Below the pieces are notes generated by a model that was not told the DNA's origin, ran no database searches, and saw nothing but the letters and a program-made list of their open reading frames with translations. The position numbers and the translations under genes are program-made. From the NCBI RefSeq assembly GCF_010725885.1, contig NZ_AP022600.1:4402001-4466000 (forward strand): 64,000 nt of DNA, in the 5' to 3' direction. Positions 1 through 9,352 of the stretch are shown piece after piece; the stretch's first letter is position 1, and each line of letters opens with the position of its first letter. The DNA is from Mycolicibacterium tokaiense. Its GTDB lineage: Bacteria > Actinomycetota > Actinomycetes > Mycobacteriales > Mycobacteriaceae.

Positions 1-1
1 C

Positions 2-493
2 AGCGTACCCAACATCGAGTGGCTGGACGCGTCCGATCTGGATTTATCCGATGGAATTCTGTGTGACAGCAGGTGTTTTGTAGTGGGTTCCGATGATCGA
101 ATCGTTGCGGCTGGTGACGTCGCGCGGTGGCCTGTCGTGGGCAGCGGGGGGGCGGCGGCGCGCGTGGAGCACTGGTCTATCGCCGGCGAACAGGGCGCCG
201 CGGCAGGAACAGCGCTGGCGGTGGGCCGGGCCCTGAGCGTGCCCTTCGAGTCGCTGCTGCGTGTTACCTCACGTCAGCACGGTGCCTCTTTGGCGATCCT
301 AGGTCGCCCCGCGGCCGCACATCAGGTGGACACCACGATCAGTTCAAGGCCGGGTAAGCCGCGGTTCGTGGCTCGCTACCTCGACAGCTCGGGCCGGCTC
401 GTGGGTGCCGCCACACTGAACGCGAATGCTGAACTGGCGGCCCTGGCTTGTGAGCTACGCGGTGCCGGGGACTCGATGGCGGGTGCCGCATGA
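2..493 (+). CDS. FAD-dependent ferredoxin reductase, C-terminal part (5' truncated by window edge)
   Basis: The reading frame is open from the window edge, so the start lies outside; about 163 residues remain. The segment IVAAGDVARWP followed by RVEHW and EQG is the signature of the second half of the FAD domain in rhodocoxin/putidaredoxin-reductase-like enzymes (the GD-VA motif that contacts FAD). The rest fits the small C-terminal reductase domain. Such enzymes pass electrons from NAD(P)H to a ferredoxin serving a P450 or Rieske oxygenase. No partner oxygenase or ferredoxin is visible here, so the substrate is unknown. The stop overlaps the start of the crotonase gene by 4 bp (ATGA), which implies one operon and translational coupling. 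Confidence 0.8.
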   Translation, partial: SVPNIEWLDASDLDLSDGILCDSRCFVVGSDDRIVAAGDVARWPVVGSGGAAARVEHWSIAGEQGAAAGTALAVGRALSVPFESLLRVTSRQHGASLAILGRPAAAHQVDTTISSRPGKPRFVARYLDSSGRLVGAATLNANAELAALACELRGAGDSMAGAA

Positions 494-1296
494 GTGAGCG
501 CACAGTGCCGGACATCGCCTGGGAAGTGGATGATTTCGGGGTTGGTGTGCTCACACTGGGCCGTCCCGAGCGTCGAGGTGCCTTCACCTTGGAACTCATC
601 GACCGGTGGGCCGAGTTGCTGCGCTCGGCGGCCACCGATCCGCAGGTGCGGGTGGTGGTCCTCACCGGAGCGCCCGGTTCGTTCTGCAGTGGAATCGATC
701 TGTCGGCGTTGCGCTCTATCGGCCATGACCCGCAGGCGTACAAGCAGATGCTCGTCGGTCGCATTCACCAGGTGGCGCACGCGTGTGAATGGCTCGACAA
801 GCCCTACCTCGCGGCAATCAGCGGTGACGCATTGGGTGCGGGGCTGGACATGGCGCTGATGTGCGATCTGCGGTTCGCTGCGGTCTCCGCCAGGTTCAGC
901 GAGGCATACATCAAGCTCGGCCTGGTACCCGGGGATGGCGGTGCGCACTTGTTGCCGCCCATCGTCGGTCGTTCCCGCGCTCTGCACCTGCTCTGGACCG
1001 GTGAACTGCTCACGGCTTCGCAGGCTGCAGAGATCGGTCTGGTCGACCAGGTTTTCACCGACTCAGCCCTGATGCCGGGGACCCTCGACTACGCCCGCGC
1101 GCTGGCGGCGAAACCGCCCATGGCAGTTGCGATGATCAAGCGCGCGGTGTATCAGGCGGCACGGCTGGATCTACGCACCAGCCTCGACCTGATCTCCTCG
1201 CACATGGCAGTGTTGTCCACCAGCCCGGAACACGTCAGCAGCCTCGGCGGCGCTCGGCGGGGCAGCGGTACCACAAGTGGCAGCGATCGGAGTTGA
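490..1296 (+). CDS. Enoyl-CoA hydratase/isomerase family protein (crotonase fold)
   Basis: This 268-residue protein has crotonase-fold landmarks. The oxyanion-hole segment GSFCSGIDLSAL is near residue 60, and the second glycine-rich segment GDALGAGLDMALMCDLRF is near residues 115-132. The stretch GLVPGDGGAHLLPPIVG follows, then the ASQAAEIGLVDQVF segment typical of the family. Members hydrate, isomerise or cleave acyl-CoA thioesters. The second acidic position reads VPGDGG rather than a plain PExG motif, so the exact reaction cannot be assigned. It overlaps the ferredoxin reductase gene by 4 bp and is followed 3 bp later by a TetR gene, suggesting a small catabolic operon with its own regulator. 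Confidence 0.85.
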   Translation: MSERTVPDIAWEVDDFGVGVLTLGRPERRGAFTLELIDRWAELLRSAATDPQVRVVVLTGAPGSFCSGIDLSALRSIGHDPQAYKQMLVGRIHQVAHACEWLDKPYLAAISGDALGAGLDMALMCDLRFAAVSARFSEAYIKLGLVPGDGGAHLLPPIVGRSRALHLLWTGELLTASQAAEIGLVDQVFTDSALMPGTLDYARALAAKPPMAVAMIKRAVYQAARLDLRTSLDLISSHMAVLSTSPEHVSSLGGARRGSGTTSGSDRS

Positions 1297-1299
1297 GCC

Positions 1300-1938
1300 A
1301 TGTCGATGATGATTGGACGCGATGAGGCACGCCGCCCAACTGCGGATGACCTGACCGACCTGCGCCCAGCGCATCGCAAGATACTGTTGGCTGCGGCCAG
1401 TCTCTTCCGGGAACGTGGCGTCGCTGCAGTCACCATGCAGGACATCGGGGAGGCTGTCGGACTCTCTAAAGCTGGTGTTTACCATCACGCGCCCAGCAAG
1501 GAAAAGCTGCTCGAGGAAATTGTCTATTACGGCCATGTGGTGCTGCTGCGGTCTTTCGAACGGGCTCGGTGGTCCAGCGAATCCCCGGCGGAATGCCTGC
1601 GGGTGTTCATCGAAGAGCGGATGGAGGTCATCCGGGAGCATCAGGATCTGACCTCGGTGATCTGGCAGGAAAGGCCGTTGATCGCCGGAGCCGCATTTGA
1701 GACCAGTCGCAGGATGGCCGAAGAGTACCGAGCCGGTATGCGTTTGCTCATCAAAAAGGCCCAGGACATCGGAGAGATACGGCCGGATTTAGATCCGCAC
1801 CTGCTCACGCTGGCGATCGACGGTATGACCGGCTTCGCCTGCTTCTGGTTCCAGCAAGGCGGCAGTTACACCGCGCGGGAAATCGGCGAGAAGTTCTGGA
1901 AATTTCTCGCGGAAAGCTGGTTCGTGGAGCGCAGCTGA
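1300..1938 (+). CDS. TetR family transcriptional regulator
   Basis: The 212-residue protein has a TetR N-terminal helix-turn-helix: LLAAASLFRERGVAAVTMQDIGEAVGLSKAGVYHHAPSK spans about residues 30-68 and ends in the family's Y-H-H/F recognition-helix pattern. The C-terminal part is the all-helical ligand and dimer domain, which is variable; its ligand cannot be read from sequence. It lies 3 bp after the crotonase gene on the same strand, so it probably controls the acyl-CoA/ferredoxin reductase operon in response to a CoA thioester or a related metabolite (inference). It ends 2 bp before a convergent gene. Confidence 0.88.
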   Translation: MSMMIGRDEARRPTADDLTDLRPAHRKILLAAASLFRERGVAAVTMQDIGEAVGLSKAGVYHHAPSKEKLLEEIVYYGHVVLLRSFERARWSSESPAECLRVFIEERMEVIREHQDLTSVIWQERPLIAGAAFETSRRMAEEYRAGMRLLIKKAQDIGEIRPDLDPHLLTLAIDGMTGFACFWFQQGGSYTAREIGEKFWKFLAESWFVERS

Positions 1939-1940
1939 AG

Positions 1941-3599
1941 TCAGAGCTGGTCCGTTAACGCTGATTCCAGTACCTGCAGCGGCAACCCGCCCAGATCCAG
2001 CGCCCGGCGGTGGAACTCACGCAGTGGCAGCCCCGCCGCGGTGCTCTGCGCCCGCAGACGCTGCCAGATGCGCTGGCCCACCGCATACGACGGGGCCTGT
2101 CCGGGCCAGCCCAGATAGCGGTCCAACTCGAAACGCAGGTTGTCCTCGGCCATCGCACTGTGGGTGGTCAGAAAATCCCAGGCCCGGGCGGCGTCCCAGG
2201 TGCCGCCGTCGGGTGCGGTCAGGCCGCAGTGCACGCCGATGTCGATCACCACCCGGGCCGCCCGGAAGCGTTGTGCGTCCAGCATTCCCATTCGCACCCC
2301 GGGATCGTCGAGCCATCCCAGCTCGGCCATCAGCCGCTCGGCGTACAGCGCCCAGCCCTCGCCGTGCCCGGACACCCAGCACCCCAGCCGCCGCCACCGG
2401 TTCAACTGGTCGGCGAGCACCACCGCGCGGCCGATCTGCAGGTGATGGCCCGGCACCCCTTCGTGGAACACCGTGGTGGTTTCCTGCCAGGTGTGGAACT
2501 GCTCCACCGCAGGCGGTACCGACCACCACATCCTTCCCGGCCGCGTCAGGTCCTCCGACGGGCCGGTGTAGTAGATGCCGCCGTTCTGGGTGGGCGCGAT
2601 GCGGCACTCCAGCGTGCGCAGCGGGTCCGCGATGTCGAAGTGGGTGTCGGCCAGCGCGTCCACCGCGCGGTCCGACAGGTCCTGCATCCAGCGCTGTAGC
2701 GCATCGGTGCCGGTGATGAGATAACGCGGGTCGGCGTCCAGGCGGGCCAGGGCGCCGGCCACCGATTCTCCGGGGTAGAGCTGCCCGGCGATCGTGTTCT
2801 GTTCGGCGACAATGCTGTTCAGCTGCTCCAGGCCCCAGGCGTAGGTCTCCTCGAGGTCGATTTCCGCGCCCAGGAACGACCGCGAGTGCAGCCGGTAGGC
2901 GTCGCGACCGCAGGCGTCGACCTCCCCGGCCCGCGGTGCGATGTCGGTGCGCAGGCCTTCGGCAAGCTCCCCGAAAGCCTGCGCGGCAGCGCCGGCGTGA
3001 CGTTCGAGGTCGGCGCCCAGGAGCGGGCTCTTGACCGGCGCCCCGGCAACCATGGCGACCAGCAGCCCCTGGGTGCGCTGCGCCTGGGTGATGCCGCGCT
3101 GTACCTGGCGGGCGGCGGGGGCGGCCGAGCGTGCGCGCAGGGATTCCAGGTATCCGGACACCCGCTCGGGCATCAGCGCCAGGCGCCGGTCGATCACCGC
3201 CCAATCGCTGTCGGTGTCGGTGGCCATCAGGTCGAACACGTTGCGCAGCGTCTGGAGCGGGGACGCGATGACGTTCAGTTCACCGAGATCGAGTCCCGCA
3301 TCGTGCAGCTCGACGGTGATGCCCAGGCGTTCCCGCATGGCCGCGACGGTCACCCGGTCGACGTCGTCCACCGGGACCAGGGCGTCCAGTTCGGCCAGGG
3401 TGGACCGGGCGGCCTCCGCGCGGGCGGCAACGCCGTCGGGGGAGTAGTCGGTCAGTTCGTCATCGTGGCCCAGAATGCCGACTTCGGTTGCAGCGCAGGG
3501 GTCCAGGGCGGCAAGAGTATCGAGGTGGCGTTCGGCGACCGCATCGACGGCGGTGGTGCCCCTAGCCAAGGTCGCCGGCCGAGAAGGTGTCGCAGGCAC
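1941..3599 (-). CDS. DUF885 family predicted zinc-dependent carboxypeptidase-like protein
   Basis: This 552-residue protein carries HEGVPGHH, with its histidine and glutamate near residues 379-385. That is the characteristic HExxxGHH-type metal site of the DUF885 family, distantly related to M32/M2-like thermolysin-fold peptidases. Family members are mostly uncharacterised; a metal-dependent peptidase or hydrolase is inferred. No signal peptide is evident, so it is probably cytoplasmic. A GTG start at 3599 puts its first codons inside the 3' end of the upstream zinc metallopeptidase gene (38 bp overlap, different frame). The two peptidases are therefore probably co-transcribed and perhaps coupled. 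A slightly shorter N-terminus is possible. Confidence 0.82.
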   Translation of the reverse strand: MPATPSRPATLARGTTAVDAVAERHLDTLAALDPCAATEVGILGHDDELTDYSPDGVAARAEAARSTLAELDALVPVDDVDRVTVAAMRERLGITVELHDAGLDLGELNVIASPLQTLRNVFDLMATDTDSDWAVIDRRLALMPERVSGYLESLRARSAAPAARQVQRGITQAQRTQGLLVAMVAGAPVKSPLLGADLERHAGAAAQAFGELAEGLRTDIAPRAGEVDACGRDAYRLHSRSFLGAEIDLEETYAWGLEQLNSIVAEQNTIAGQLYPGESVAGALARLDADPRYLITGTDALQRWMQDLSDRAVDALADTHFDIADPLRTLECRIAPTQNGGIYYTGPSEDLTRPGRMWWSVPPAVEQFHTWQETTTVFHEGVPGHHLQIGRAVVLADQLNRWRRLGCWVSGHGEGWALYAERLMAELGWLDDPGVRMGMLDAQRFRAARVVIDIGVHCGLTAPDGGTWDAARAWDFLTTHSAMAEDNLRFELDRYLGWPGQAPSYAVGQRIWQRLRAQSTAAGLPLREFHRRALDLGGLPLQVLESALTDQL

Positions 3600-4446
3600 C
3601 CGGCTGCCCGGTGCGGTAACCCTCGGTGAACCATTTCTGCCGCTGCTCGGCGGAGCCGTGGGTCCACGCTTCGGGATTCACCCGGCCGGTCGACGCTTGC
3701 TGGATGCGGTCGTCACCCACCGACGCCGCCGCCGACAGCGCGTCGTTGATGTCGGTGCCGGTCAGCGGTTGCAGGAAGGTCACATCGGTGCCGGGCTGCT
3801 TGGTGATGGCGGCGTAGTGCGCCCACACCCCGGCGTAGCAGTCGGCCTGCAACTCGGTGCGCACACCGTTGCCTTCCGCACCCTGGGCGCCCTGCTGGGC
3901 GCGACCCAGGTCGCCGGTCAGGTTCTGCACGTGGTGGCCGTACTCGTGGGCCACCACATATTCCTGCGCCAAAGGGCCACCACTGGAACCGAATTGGGTC
4001 TTCAAGACGTCGAAGAAGTCGGTGTCGAAGTACGCCGTCTGGTCGCCGGGGCAGTAGAACGGCCCGACATCGCTGGTGGCGGGGCCGCAGGCGGTGTCCA
4101 CCGAGCCGGTGAACAGGCGCATCTGCGGGCGGGTGTAGTCAGGCATCAGTTGCGCCCACACCGCGTCCACCGAATTGCCCGTCGCGATCACCCGGCAGTC
4201 GACGTTCGTGTTGGCGTCCACGCCGGTGCGGCACGCGCTGATGTCGACGCCGGGCGCCTCGACACCCTGGGTGTCCAAGGGCTGCTGGCTCATGATCTCG
4301 CCGGGGTCGACACCGAGGAACACCGCCAACACCACGATCAGCAGGCCGCCGACGCCGCCGCCGATGGCCATCCCGCGGCCGGGGCCCCGGCCCCCACTCG
4401 ACGACGTGGTGCTGGTGTCGATGCGCATTCCCTCGTTGAAGGTCAT
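3562..4446 (-). CDS. Neutral zinc metallopeptidase, YpfJ/Rv2575 type, membrane-anchored
   Basis: Starting at ATG 4446 (MTFNEGMRID), preceded by an AAGGG element, the protein has 294 residues. A serine/glycine-rich stretch leads into one membrane segment (about residues 28-46, GGGVGGLLIVVLAVFLGV). The remainder is predicted to face outward. VVAHEYGHHVQ holds the HExxH zinc site at about residues 167-171. These features match the 'putative neutral zinc metallopeptidase' family (E. coli YpfJ, M. tuberculosis Rv2575). An upstream in-frame start at 4476 exists but is less likely because it adds a non-conserved tail. Substrate is unknown. Its position near aspS matches M. tuberculosis. Confidence 0.87.
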   Translation of the reverse strand: MTFNEGMRIDTSTTSSSGGRGPGRGMAIGGGVGGLLIVVLAVFLGVDPGEIMSQQPLDTQGVEAPGVDISACRTGVDANTNVDCRVIATGNSVDAVWAQLMPDYTRPQMRLFTGSVDTACGPATSDVGPFYCPGDQTAYFDTDFFDVLKTQFGSSGGPLAQEYVVAHEYGHHVQNLTGDLGRAQQGAQGAEGNGVRTELQADCYAGVWAHYAAITKQPGTDVTFLQPLTGTDINDALSAAASVGDDRIQQASTGRVNPEAWTHGSAEQRQKWFTEGYRTGQPGACDTFSAGDLG

Positions 4447-4513
4447 CCGGGAAACCCTTCTCGCAGAAATGGTCACAACGTGCGCACATAGCTTTGCACA
4501 CTACGATTCTGGC

Positions 4514-6007
4514 GTGACCCACCTCGTGGAACTGAACACCGTCGCGCACACCCGCGACGGTGTGCTGCGCGGCACCACCGAGGGCGGGGTGGCGGTGTGG
4601 CGGGGTGTTCCGTACGCCGAGCAGCCGGTGGAGCAGCGGCGTTTCCGGGCGCCTGAGCCTGTGGCACCCTGGGCCGGCGTGCGCGAGGCCGTCGAGCACG
4701 GGCCGCTGCCACCGCAGGGCCGCTCGTTCGTCGGCGGCGGCCGCGACGACCCGAAGATCCGCGACGAGGCGTGCCTGACGGTGACGGTCTGGTCGCCCGA
4801 CACCGCGGGATCGCTGCCGGTGATGGTGTGGATTCCGGGCGGGGCGTTCGTCTACGGGGCCGGCCAGCTGCAGCTCTACAACGGCTCCCGGCTGGCGGCC
4901 AACGGCGTCGTCGTCGTCAACGTCACCTACCGGATCGGAGTTTTCGGCGGCTTCGAACTCGGATCCCTCGGCGACGGTTTCGACGACAACCTGTGTCTGC
5001 GAGATCAGCTGGCCGCGCTGCGCTGGGTGCGGGAGAACATCGCGGCCTTCGGCGGTGATCCGGAACGGGTGACGGTGTTCGGCGAATCCGCCGGCGCCAC
5101 CTCGGTGCTGGCGCTGCTGGCCTGCCCGGCCGCCGAGGACCTGTTTGCGCGGGCCATCGCCCAGAGTCCGGCTCTTCCGCTGATCGCCCCCCGCGACATG
5201 CGCGCGGAGCAGGCGGACCGCTTCCTGGCCGAGGTGGATGCCCCGCCGGAACAACTGTGGCAGCTGCCGCAGCGGCGGTTGCGCCGCGCCGCCGGGGTGG
5301 TGCAGCTGCACAGCGCGTCGACCTCGCCCACGCTGGCCTACGGACTGACCCACGGCACCGAACTGTTGCCCGAGCACCCCATCGAGGCCGCCCGCGCGGA
5401 TGCGGTGAACCGGGTACCGCTGATCATCGGTACCAACTCACATGAGGCGTCGATGTTCGCCTGGACCAAACCGCCGATGCTGCCGACGACGGCGGCGGGC
5501 ATCGACGCCTACTTCGCCCGGGTTGCTCCGGGCGCCCGCGAGCAGGTGCTGGCCGGCTACCCCGATTTCCCGCGTCGCCGGGCGCTGATCTCGTTCGGCT
5601 CCGATGCGATGTTCGGTGCTCCGGTGTGGAGCTTCACCGATGCCTACAGCGCGCACGCAGCCACCTACGTCTACCGCTTCGAGCACACCACCTGGACCTT
5701 GCGGGCACTCGGTCTGGGCGCCACTCACGGCAGCGAGATCGTGCACATCCAGCACAGCTACGGCTCGTACCTGGGCCGCAAACTGCACCCGCTGGGCCGG
5801 CGGGTGCAACCGGCGGTGGGTCGGCGGATGCAGCGGACCTGGCTGAACTTCGCCACGCACGGGTGGGAGCCGGATCGGGTGTGGGACCCGCAGTGGCCCC
5901 GCTACGACGCGCAGGCTCGGAACACGCGCGTCATCCAGACCGCTCGCGACATCACCGTCGCCGATCCGGACAAGGAGCGCCGGCAGGCCTGGTCAGGTCT
6001 GCACTGA
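4514..6007 (+). CDS. Carboxylesterase type B family protein
   Basis: From the GTG at 4514 the product has 497 residues of the cholinesterase/carboxylesterase (alpha/beta hydrolase) family. The nucleophile elbow FGESAGATS puts the catalytic serine near residue 192. The N-terminal RGVPYAEQP motif is typical, and GGAFVYG forms the oxyanion loop; the usual HGGG is replaced by a P-G-G-A form. ATHGSEI in the C-terminal third probably carries the catalytic histidine. It hydrolyses carboxylic esters; the substrate is unknown. The frame stays open upstream to 4175, but that part is antisense to the zinc peptidase gene and has no homology, so GTG 4514 was chosen. It is divergent from that gene. Confidence 0.87.
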   Translation: MTHLVELNTVAHTRDGVLRGTTEGGVAVWRGVPYAEQPVEQRRFRAPEPVAPWAGVREAVEHGPLPPQGRSFVGGGRDDPKIRDEACLTVTVWSPDTAGSLPVMVWIPGGAFVYGAGQLQLYNGSRLAANGVVVVNVTYRIGVFGGFELGSLGDGFDDNLCLRDQLAALRWVRENIAAFGGDPERVTVFGESAGATSVLALLACPAAEDLFARAIAQSPALPLIAPRDMRAEQADRFLAEVDAPPEQLWQLPQRRLRRAAGVVQLHSASTSPTLAYGLTHGTELLPEHPIEAARADAVNRVPLIIGTNSHEASMFAWTKPPMLPTTAAGIDAYFARVAPGAREQVLAGYPDFPRRRALISFGSDAMFGAPVWSFTDAYSAHAATYVYRFEHTTWTLRALGLGATHGSEIVHIQHSYGSYLGRKLHPLGRRVQPAVGRRMQRTWLNFATHGWEPDRVWDPQWPRYDAQARNTRVIQTARDITVADPDKERRQAWSGLH

Positions 6008-6014
6008 GGTCAGG

Positions 6015-6521
6015 TCATACCGATGCTGACCCGACGGTGGTGTACCGGCGCAGGTTGTGCAGGTAGCGCTGGAACAGCCAGCTCATCACGGGCCGCCCGA
6101 TCGTCATCCCGACACCGGCGGCCAGGCCCCGGGGCTTCATCGCCATCACCCAGGTGAGGTGGCAGCCCTGCGCGGTCTCGCGCACGCGGTAGTCCTCGGC
6201 GAACGCCGCGATGGCGTCGGTGCTTGCCGTGTTGAAGCGAAAGGCCATGTGCGTGAAGGGTTCCCACGCCAGGAACTCTTCGTGGCCGGTGATGAAGCCG
6301 CGCATGCGCACGGTGCGGGTGGTCCCGACGCCGAACGGCGGGGGGCTCGTCCATTCCACCTTGGTGATCACGCCGGCCCACTGTGGCCACGACTGCGCGT
6401 CGGAGAGCACGTCGAACAGCTGCTCAGGGGTGATGGTCAGGTCGATGGTGCTGACGAAGCGGTAGGGCGCGGTGTCGATGAAGTCGAGGTCGACGCGGTC
6501 GCACTCGTGGAGCTTGGGCAT
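6015..6521 (-). CDS. SRPBCC (START-like) family protein
   Basis: The start at ATG 6521 (MPKLHECDRVDLDF) is preceded by GAGGAAGTC, a good ribosome binding site; an upstream in-frame start at 6548 looks weaker. The 168-residue product reads as the START/polyketide-cyclase fold: a first strand (FVSTIDLTITPEQLFDVLSD), a Trp-rich middle (WPQWAGVITKVEW) and a C-terminal helix. Such proteins bind hydrophobic ligands in a deep pocket and may act as cyclases, carriers or simply binding proteins; the ligand is unknown here. It converges on the carboxylesterase gene with a 7-bp gap and is divergent from aspS. Confidence 0.78.
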   Translation of the reverse strand: MPKLHECDRVDLDFIDTAPYRFVSTIDLTITPEQLFDVLSDAQSWPQWAGVITKVEWTSPPPFGVGTTRTVRMRGFITGHEEFLAWEPFTHMAFRFNTASTDAIAAFAEDYRVRETAQGCHLTWVMAMKPRGLAAGVGMTIGRPVMSWLFQRYLHNLRRYTTVGSASV

Positions 6522-6634
6522 GACTTCCTCCCGGGGTAGACAGCTCACGATAACTGTCTACTGCGCAGACGCGGGAGGCCGTGGTGGCGACCTCTAGACT
6601 GTTCACCGTTCTCTCGACCCCCTGAGGAGTATTT

Positions 6635-8407
6635 GTGCTGCGCAGTCATACCGCCGGTTCGTTGCGGGCCTCCGACGCAGGCCAGACGGTGACCCTGGCC
6701 GGGTGGGTGGCGCGGCGGCGCGACCACGGCGGCGTCATCTTCATCGACCTGCGGGACGCCTCCGGGGTGTCGCAGGTGGTGTTCCGGGACACCGGAGTGC
6801 TCGAGGCGGCGCACCGGCTGCGTGCGGAGTTCTGTGTGCTGGTCGAAGGTGTGGTCGAAGTGCGGCCCGAGGGCAACACCAACACCGAGATCGCCACCGG
6901 CGAGATCGAGGTCAACGCCACCACGCTGACCGTGCTCGGCGAAAGCGCGCCGCTGCCCTTCCAGCTCGACGAGACCCCCGGCGAAGAGGCGCGGCTGAAG
7001 TACCGCTACCTCGACCTGCGCCGTGAGGGCCCGGGGCACGCGCTGCGACTGCGTTCGAAGGTCAACGCCGCAGCCCGCGCGGTGCTCGCCGACCACGAGT
7101 TCGTGGAGATCGAGACGCCGACGCTGACCCGCTCCACGCCGGAGGGGGCGCGCGACTTCCTGGTGCCGGCGCGGCTGCAGCCCGGCTCCTTCTATGCGTT
7201 GCCGCAGAGCCCGCAGCTGTTCAAGCAGCTGCTGATGGTGGCGGGCATGGAGCGCTACTACCAGATCGCGCGCTGTTACCGCGACGAGGATTTCCGCGCC
7301 GACCGCCAGCCGGAGTTCACCCAGCTGGACATGGAGATGAGCTTCGTCGACGCCGACGATGTGATGGCGGTCTCCGAACAGATCCTCAAGGCGTTGTGGG
7401 CGCTGGTCGGCTACGACCTGCCGCTGCCGCTGCCGCGGATCAGCTACGCCGAGGCGATGAGCCGCTACGGCTCCGACAAGCCGGACCTGCGCTTCGACGT
7501 CGAGCTCGTGGAGTGCACCGAGTACTTCGCCGAAACCCCGTTCCGGGTGTTCCAGGCGCCCTACGTCGGCGCCGTCGTCATGCCCGGCGGGGCGTCGCAG
7601 CCGCGGCGCACCCTGGACGGCTGGCAGGAGTTCGCCAAGCAGCGCGGGCACAAGGGCCTGGCCTACGTGCTGATCGGCGAGGACGGCACCCTGGGCGGCC
7701 CCGTCGCCAAGAACCTCTCCGACGCCGAGCGCGACGGCCTGGCCGCGCACGTCGGCGCCGCGCCGGGGGACTGCGTGTTCTTCGCCGCCGGCACCGCGAA
7801 GTCCGCGCGGGCGCTGCTGGGTGCCACCCGCATCGAGATCGCCAAGCGCCTCGACCTGATCGATCCCAACGCCTGGGCCTTCACCTGGGTGGTCGACTTC
7901 CCGATGTTCGAGTCCGCCGACGAGGCCACCGCGTCCGGCGATGTCGCAGTGGGTTCGGGAGCCTGGACAGCCATGCACCACGCCTTCACCTCACCCACGC
8001 CTGAGTCCGAGGCCACGTTCGACACCGACCCCGGTGCGGCGCTGTCGAATGCCTACGACATCGTGTGCAACGGCAACGAGATCGGCGGCGGATCCATCCG
8101 TATCCACCGCCGCGAGGTGCAGGAGCGGGTGTTCGCGATGATGGGCATCGACCACGACGAGGCCCAGGACAAGTTCGGATTCCTGTTGGACGCCTTCGCT
8201 TTCGGCGCGCCCCCGCACGGCGGGATCGCCTTCGGCTGGGACCGCATCGTGGCCCTGCTGGCCGGTGTGGACTCCATCCGCGAGGTGATCGCCTTCCCCA
8301 AGTCCGGCGGCGGGGTGGATCCGCTGACCGATGCCCCCGCCCCGATCACCGCGCTGCAGCGCAAGGAGTCCGGGATCGACGCCAAACCGAAAGCCGCGGA
8401 TGGATAA
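6635..8407 (+). CDS. aspS: Aspartate--tRNA ligase
   Basis: This 590-residue class II synthetase charges tRNA-Asp with aspartate. The N-terminal OB-fold anticodon-binding domain spans about residues 1-105 ([22 protein letters not shown]). Motif 1 is [20 protein letters not shown]. Motif 2 is [20 protein letters not shown] and motif 3 is [17 protein letters not shown] bacterial GAD insertion lies between motifs 2 and 3. Length matches the bacterial-type enzyme. In mycobacteria this enzyme also mischarges tRNA-Asn for GatCAB amidation (known for the genus, not visible here). The start is GTG, preceded by TGAGGAG; a TAGACT -10-like element lies at 6595-6600. The next gene overlaps it by 8 bp. Confidence 0.97.
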   Translation: MLRSHTAGSLRASDAGQTVTLAGWVARRRDHGGVIFIDLRDASGVSQVVFRDTGVLEAAHRLRAEFCVLVEGVVEVRPEGNTNTEIATGEIEVNATTLTVLGESAPLPFQLDETPGEEARLKYRYLDLRREGPGHALRLRSKVNAAARAVLADHEFVEIETPTLTRSTPEGARDFLVPARLQPGSFYALPQSPQLFKQLLMVAGMERYYQIARCYRDEDFRADRQPEFTQLDMEMSFVDADDVMAVSEQILKALWALVGYDLPLPLPRISYAEAMSRYGSDKPDLRFDVELVECTEYFAETPFRVFQAPYVGAVVMPGGASQPRRTLDGWQEFAKQRGHKGLAYVLIGEDGTLGGPVAKNLSDAERDGLAAHVGAAPGDCVFFAAGTAKSARALLGATRIEIAKRLDLIDPNAWAFTWVVDFPMFESADEATASGDVAVGSGAWTAMHHAFTSPTPESEATFDTDPGAALSNAYDIVCNGNEIGGGSIRIHRREVQERVFAMMGIDHDEAQDKFGFLLDAFAFGAPPHGGIAFGWDRIVALLAGVDSIREVIAFPKSGGGVDPLTDAPAPITALQRKESGIDAKPKAADG

Positions 8408-8840
8408 AGACAAGCTGGTGACCGACACCGCCGCGTTGGACGAATTCAACCGCGCGATCGTCGACGAATTCCGCTCCAACGGCGGAGTGGTCGGCGGCGC
8501 GTTCGCCGGCAGCACGCTGTTGTTGCTGCACACCCAGGGGGCCAAGTCCGGCCAGTCGCGGCTTTCGCCCTTGGCGTACCTGACGGTCGACGGCCGGATG
8601 CTGATCGTGGGCTCCTACGCCGGCGCACCCAAACACCCGGCCTGGGTGCACAACCTGCGGGCCCGCCCCAAGGCCTACATCGAAGTCGGCACCGACGCCT
8701 ACGACGTCGACGTCCGCGAACTGCCCGACGACGAGCGCACGGTGACCTACGCCAAGATCGTCGAACTGGCGCCCGTGTTCGCCGAGTACCAGGCCAAGAC
8801 CTCGCGCCCGATCCCGCTTTTCGAGCTCACCCGCGCCTGA
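8400..8840 (+). CDS. Nitroreductase/F420-dependent oxidoreductase, Ddn-like split beta-barrel family
   Basis: From ATG 8400 the product has 146 residues. It carries the Ddn/FDOR-A pattern: a stretch beginning [11 protein letters not shown], then RLSPLAYL, then [17 protein letters not shown], the segment that contacts deazaflavin F420 in this family, then IEVG. Related mycobacterial proteins use F420H2 to reduce quinones and nitro compounds; the substrate here is unknown. The start overlaps the aspS stop by 8 bp, so it is translated from the aspS transcript. It is followed by a long hairpin (8843-8891). Confidence in the family is high and in cofactor choice moderate. Confidence 0.85.
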   Translation: MDKDKLVTDTAALDEFNRAIVDEFRSNGGVVGGAFAGSTLLLLHTQGAKSGQSRLSPLAYLTVDGRMLIVGSYAGAPKHPAWVHNLRARPKAYIEVGTDAYDVDVRELPDDERTVTYAKIVELAPVFAEYQAKTSRPIPLFELTRA

Positions 8841-8842
8841 GG

Positions 8843-8891
8843 GATTTGTGGAGTGCAGGCGGTGCGCAGCGCCGCTCAGACTCCACGAATC
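8843..8891. terminator. Hairpin shared by convergent genes, likely bidirectional terminator
   Basis: Arms at 8843-8854 and 8880-8891 pair over 12 bases with one G-T mismatch, and the loop contains a smaller GCGG/CCGC stem. It sits exactly between the Ddn-like gene and the convergent VOC gene and overlaps the VOC stop codon. There is no clear T-tract, as is usual in mycobacteria. Confidence 0.6.
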
Positions 8892-9324
8892 ACGAAGCGA
8901 AGACCTGGCCGTCGTCGGCGAAAGCCTTGAACTCCAGGGCATTTCCGGCCGGGTCGTAGAGGAACATGGTCCACTGCTCGCCGGGCCGGCCCTCGAAGCG
9001 CACGTAGGGTTCGATGACGAACTGCTGGCCGGCGCCGCGCAGCCGGTTCGCGAGCTCGTGGAATCGCTCGATGGTCAGGATCAGCCCGAAGTGGGGGACC
9101 GGAACGTCGTGGCCGTCGACGGGATTGTGCGCCCGGCGCGGTGGTTGGGCCACTTTGTGCGTCACCATCTGGTGGCCGTAGAAGTTCCAGTCCACCCAGC
9201 TCTCGTCGCTGCGGCCCTGGGCGAACCCGAGAATCTCGCCGTAGAACGTCCGGGCGGCGTCCAGGTCGTCGACCGGGATCGCCAGATGGAAACGGGGGAT
9301 GGGGGAGTCCAGTACTGCGCTCAT
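8890..9324 (-). CDS. VOC (glyoxalase/bleomycin-resistance fold) family protein
   Basis: The start at ATG 9324 (MSAVLDSPIPRFHLAIPVDD) gives 144 residues. The first beta-alpha-beta-beta-beta module begins RFHLAIPVDDLDAARTFYGEILGF. The second carries HFGLILTIERFHELANRL, then MFLYDPAGNALEFKAF, the common C-terminal metal-ligand segment (Glu in ALEFK). These are landmarks of the vicinal-oxygen-chelate fold, whose members are metal-dependent dioxygenases, isomerases or resistance proteins. The substrate cannot be deduced. It lies 28 bp downstream of the thiolase gene on the same strand, so co-transcription and a role in the same catabolic step are possible. Confidence 0.83.
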   Translation of the reverse strand: MSAVLDSPIPRFHLAIPVDDLDAARTFYGEILGFAQGRSDESWVDWNFYGHQMVTHKVAQPPRRAHNPVDGHDVPVPHFGLILTIERFHELANRLRGAGQQFVIEPYVRFEGRPGEQWTMFLYDPAGNALEFKAFADDGQVFAS

Positions 9325-9352
9325 GCCTTTCGATGGTAGCCAGCCGAGGTGA

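Noticed and set aside
4175..4513. Extended N-terminus for the carboxylesterase
   Set aside because: That stretch overlaps the antisense zinc peptidase gene and has no homology to esterases; GTG 4514 gives the family's normal start.
6008..6031. GGTCAG/CTGACC hairpin between the esterase and SRPBCC genes
   Set aside because: Only 6 bp of stem with a 12-base loop; too weak to call a terminator.
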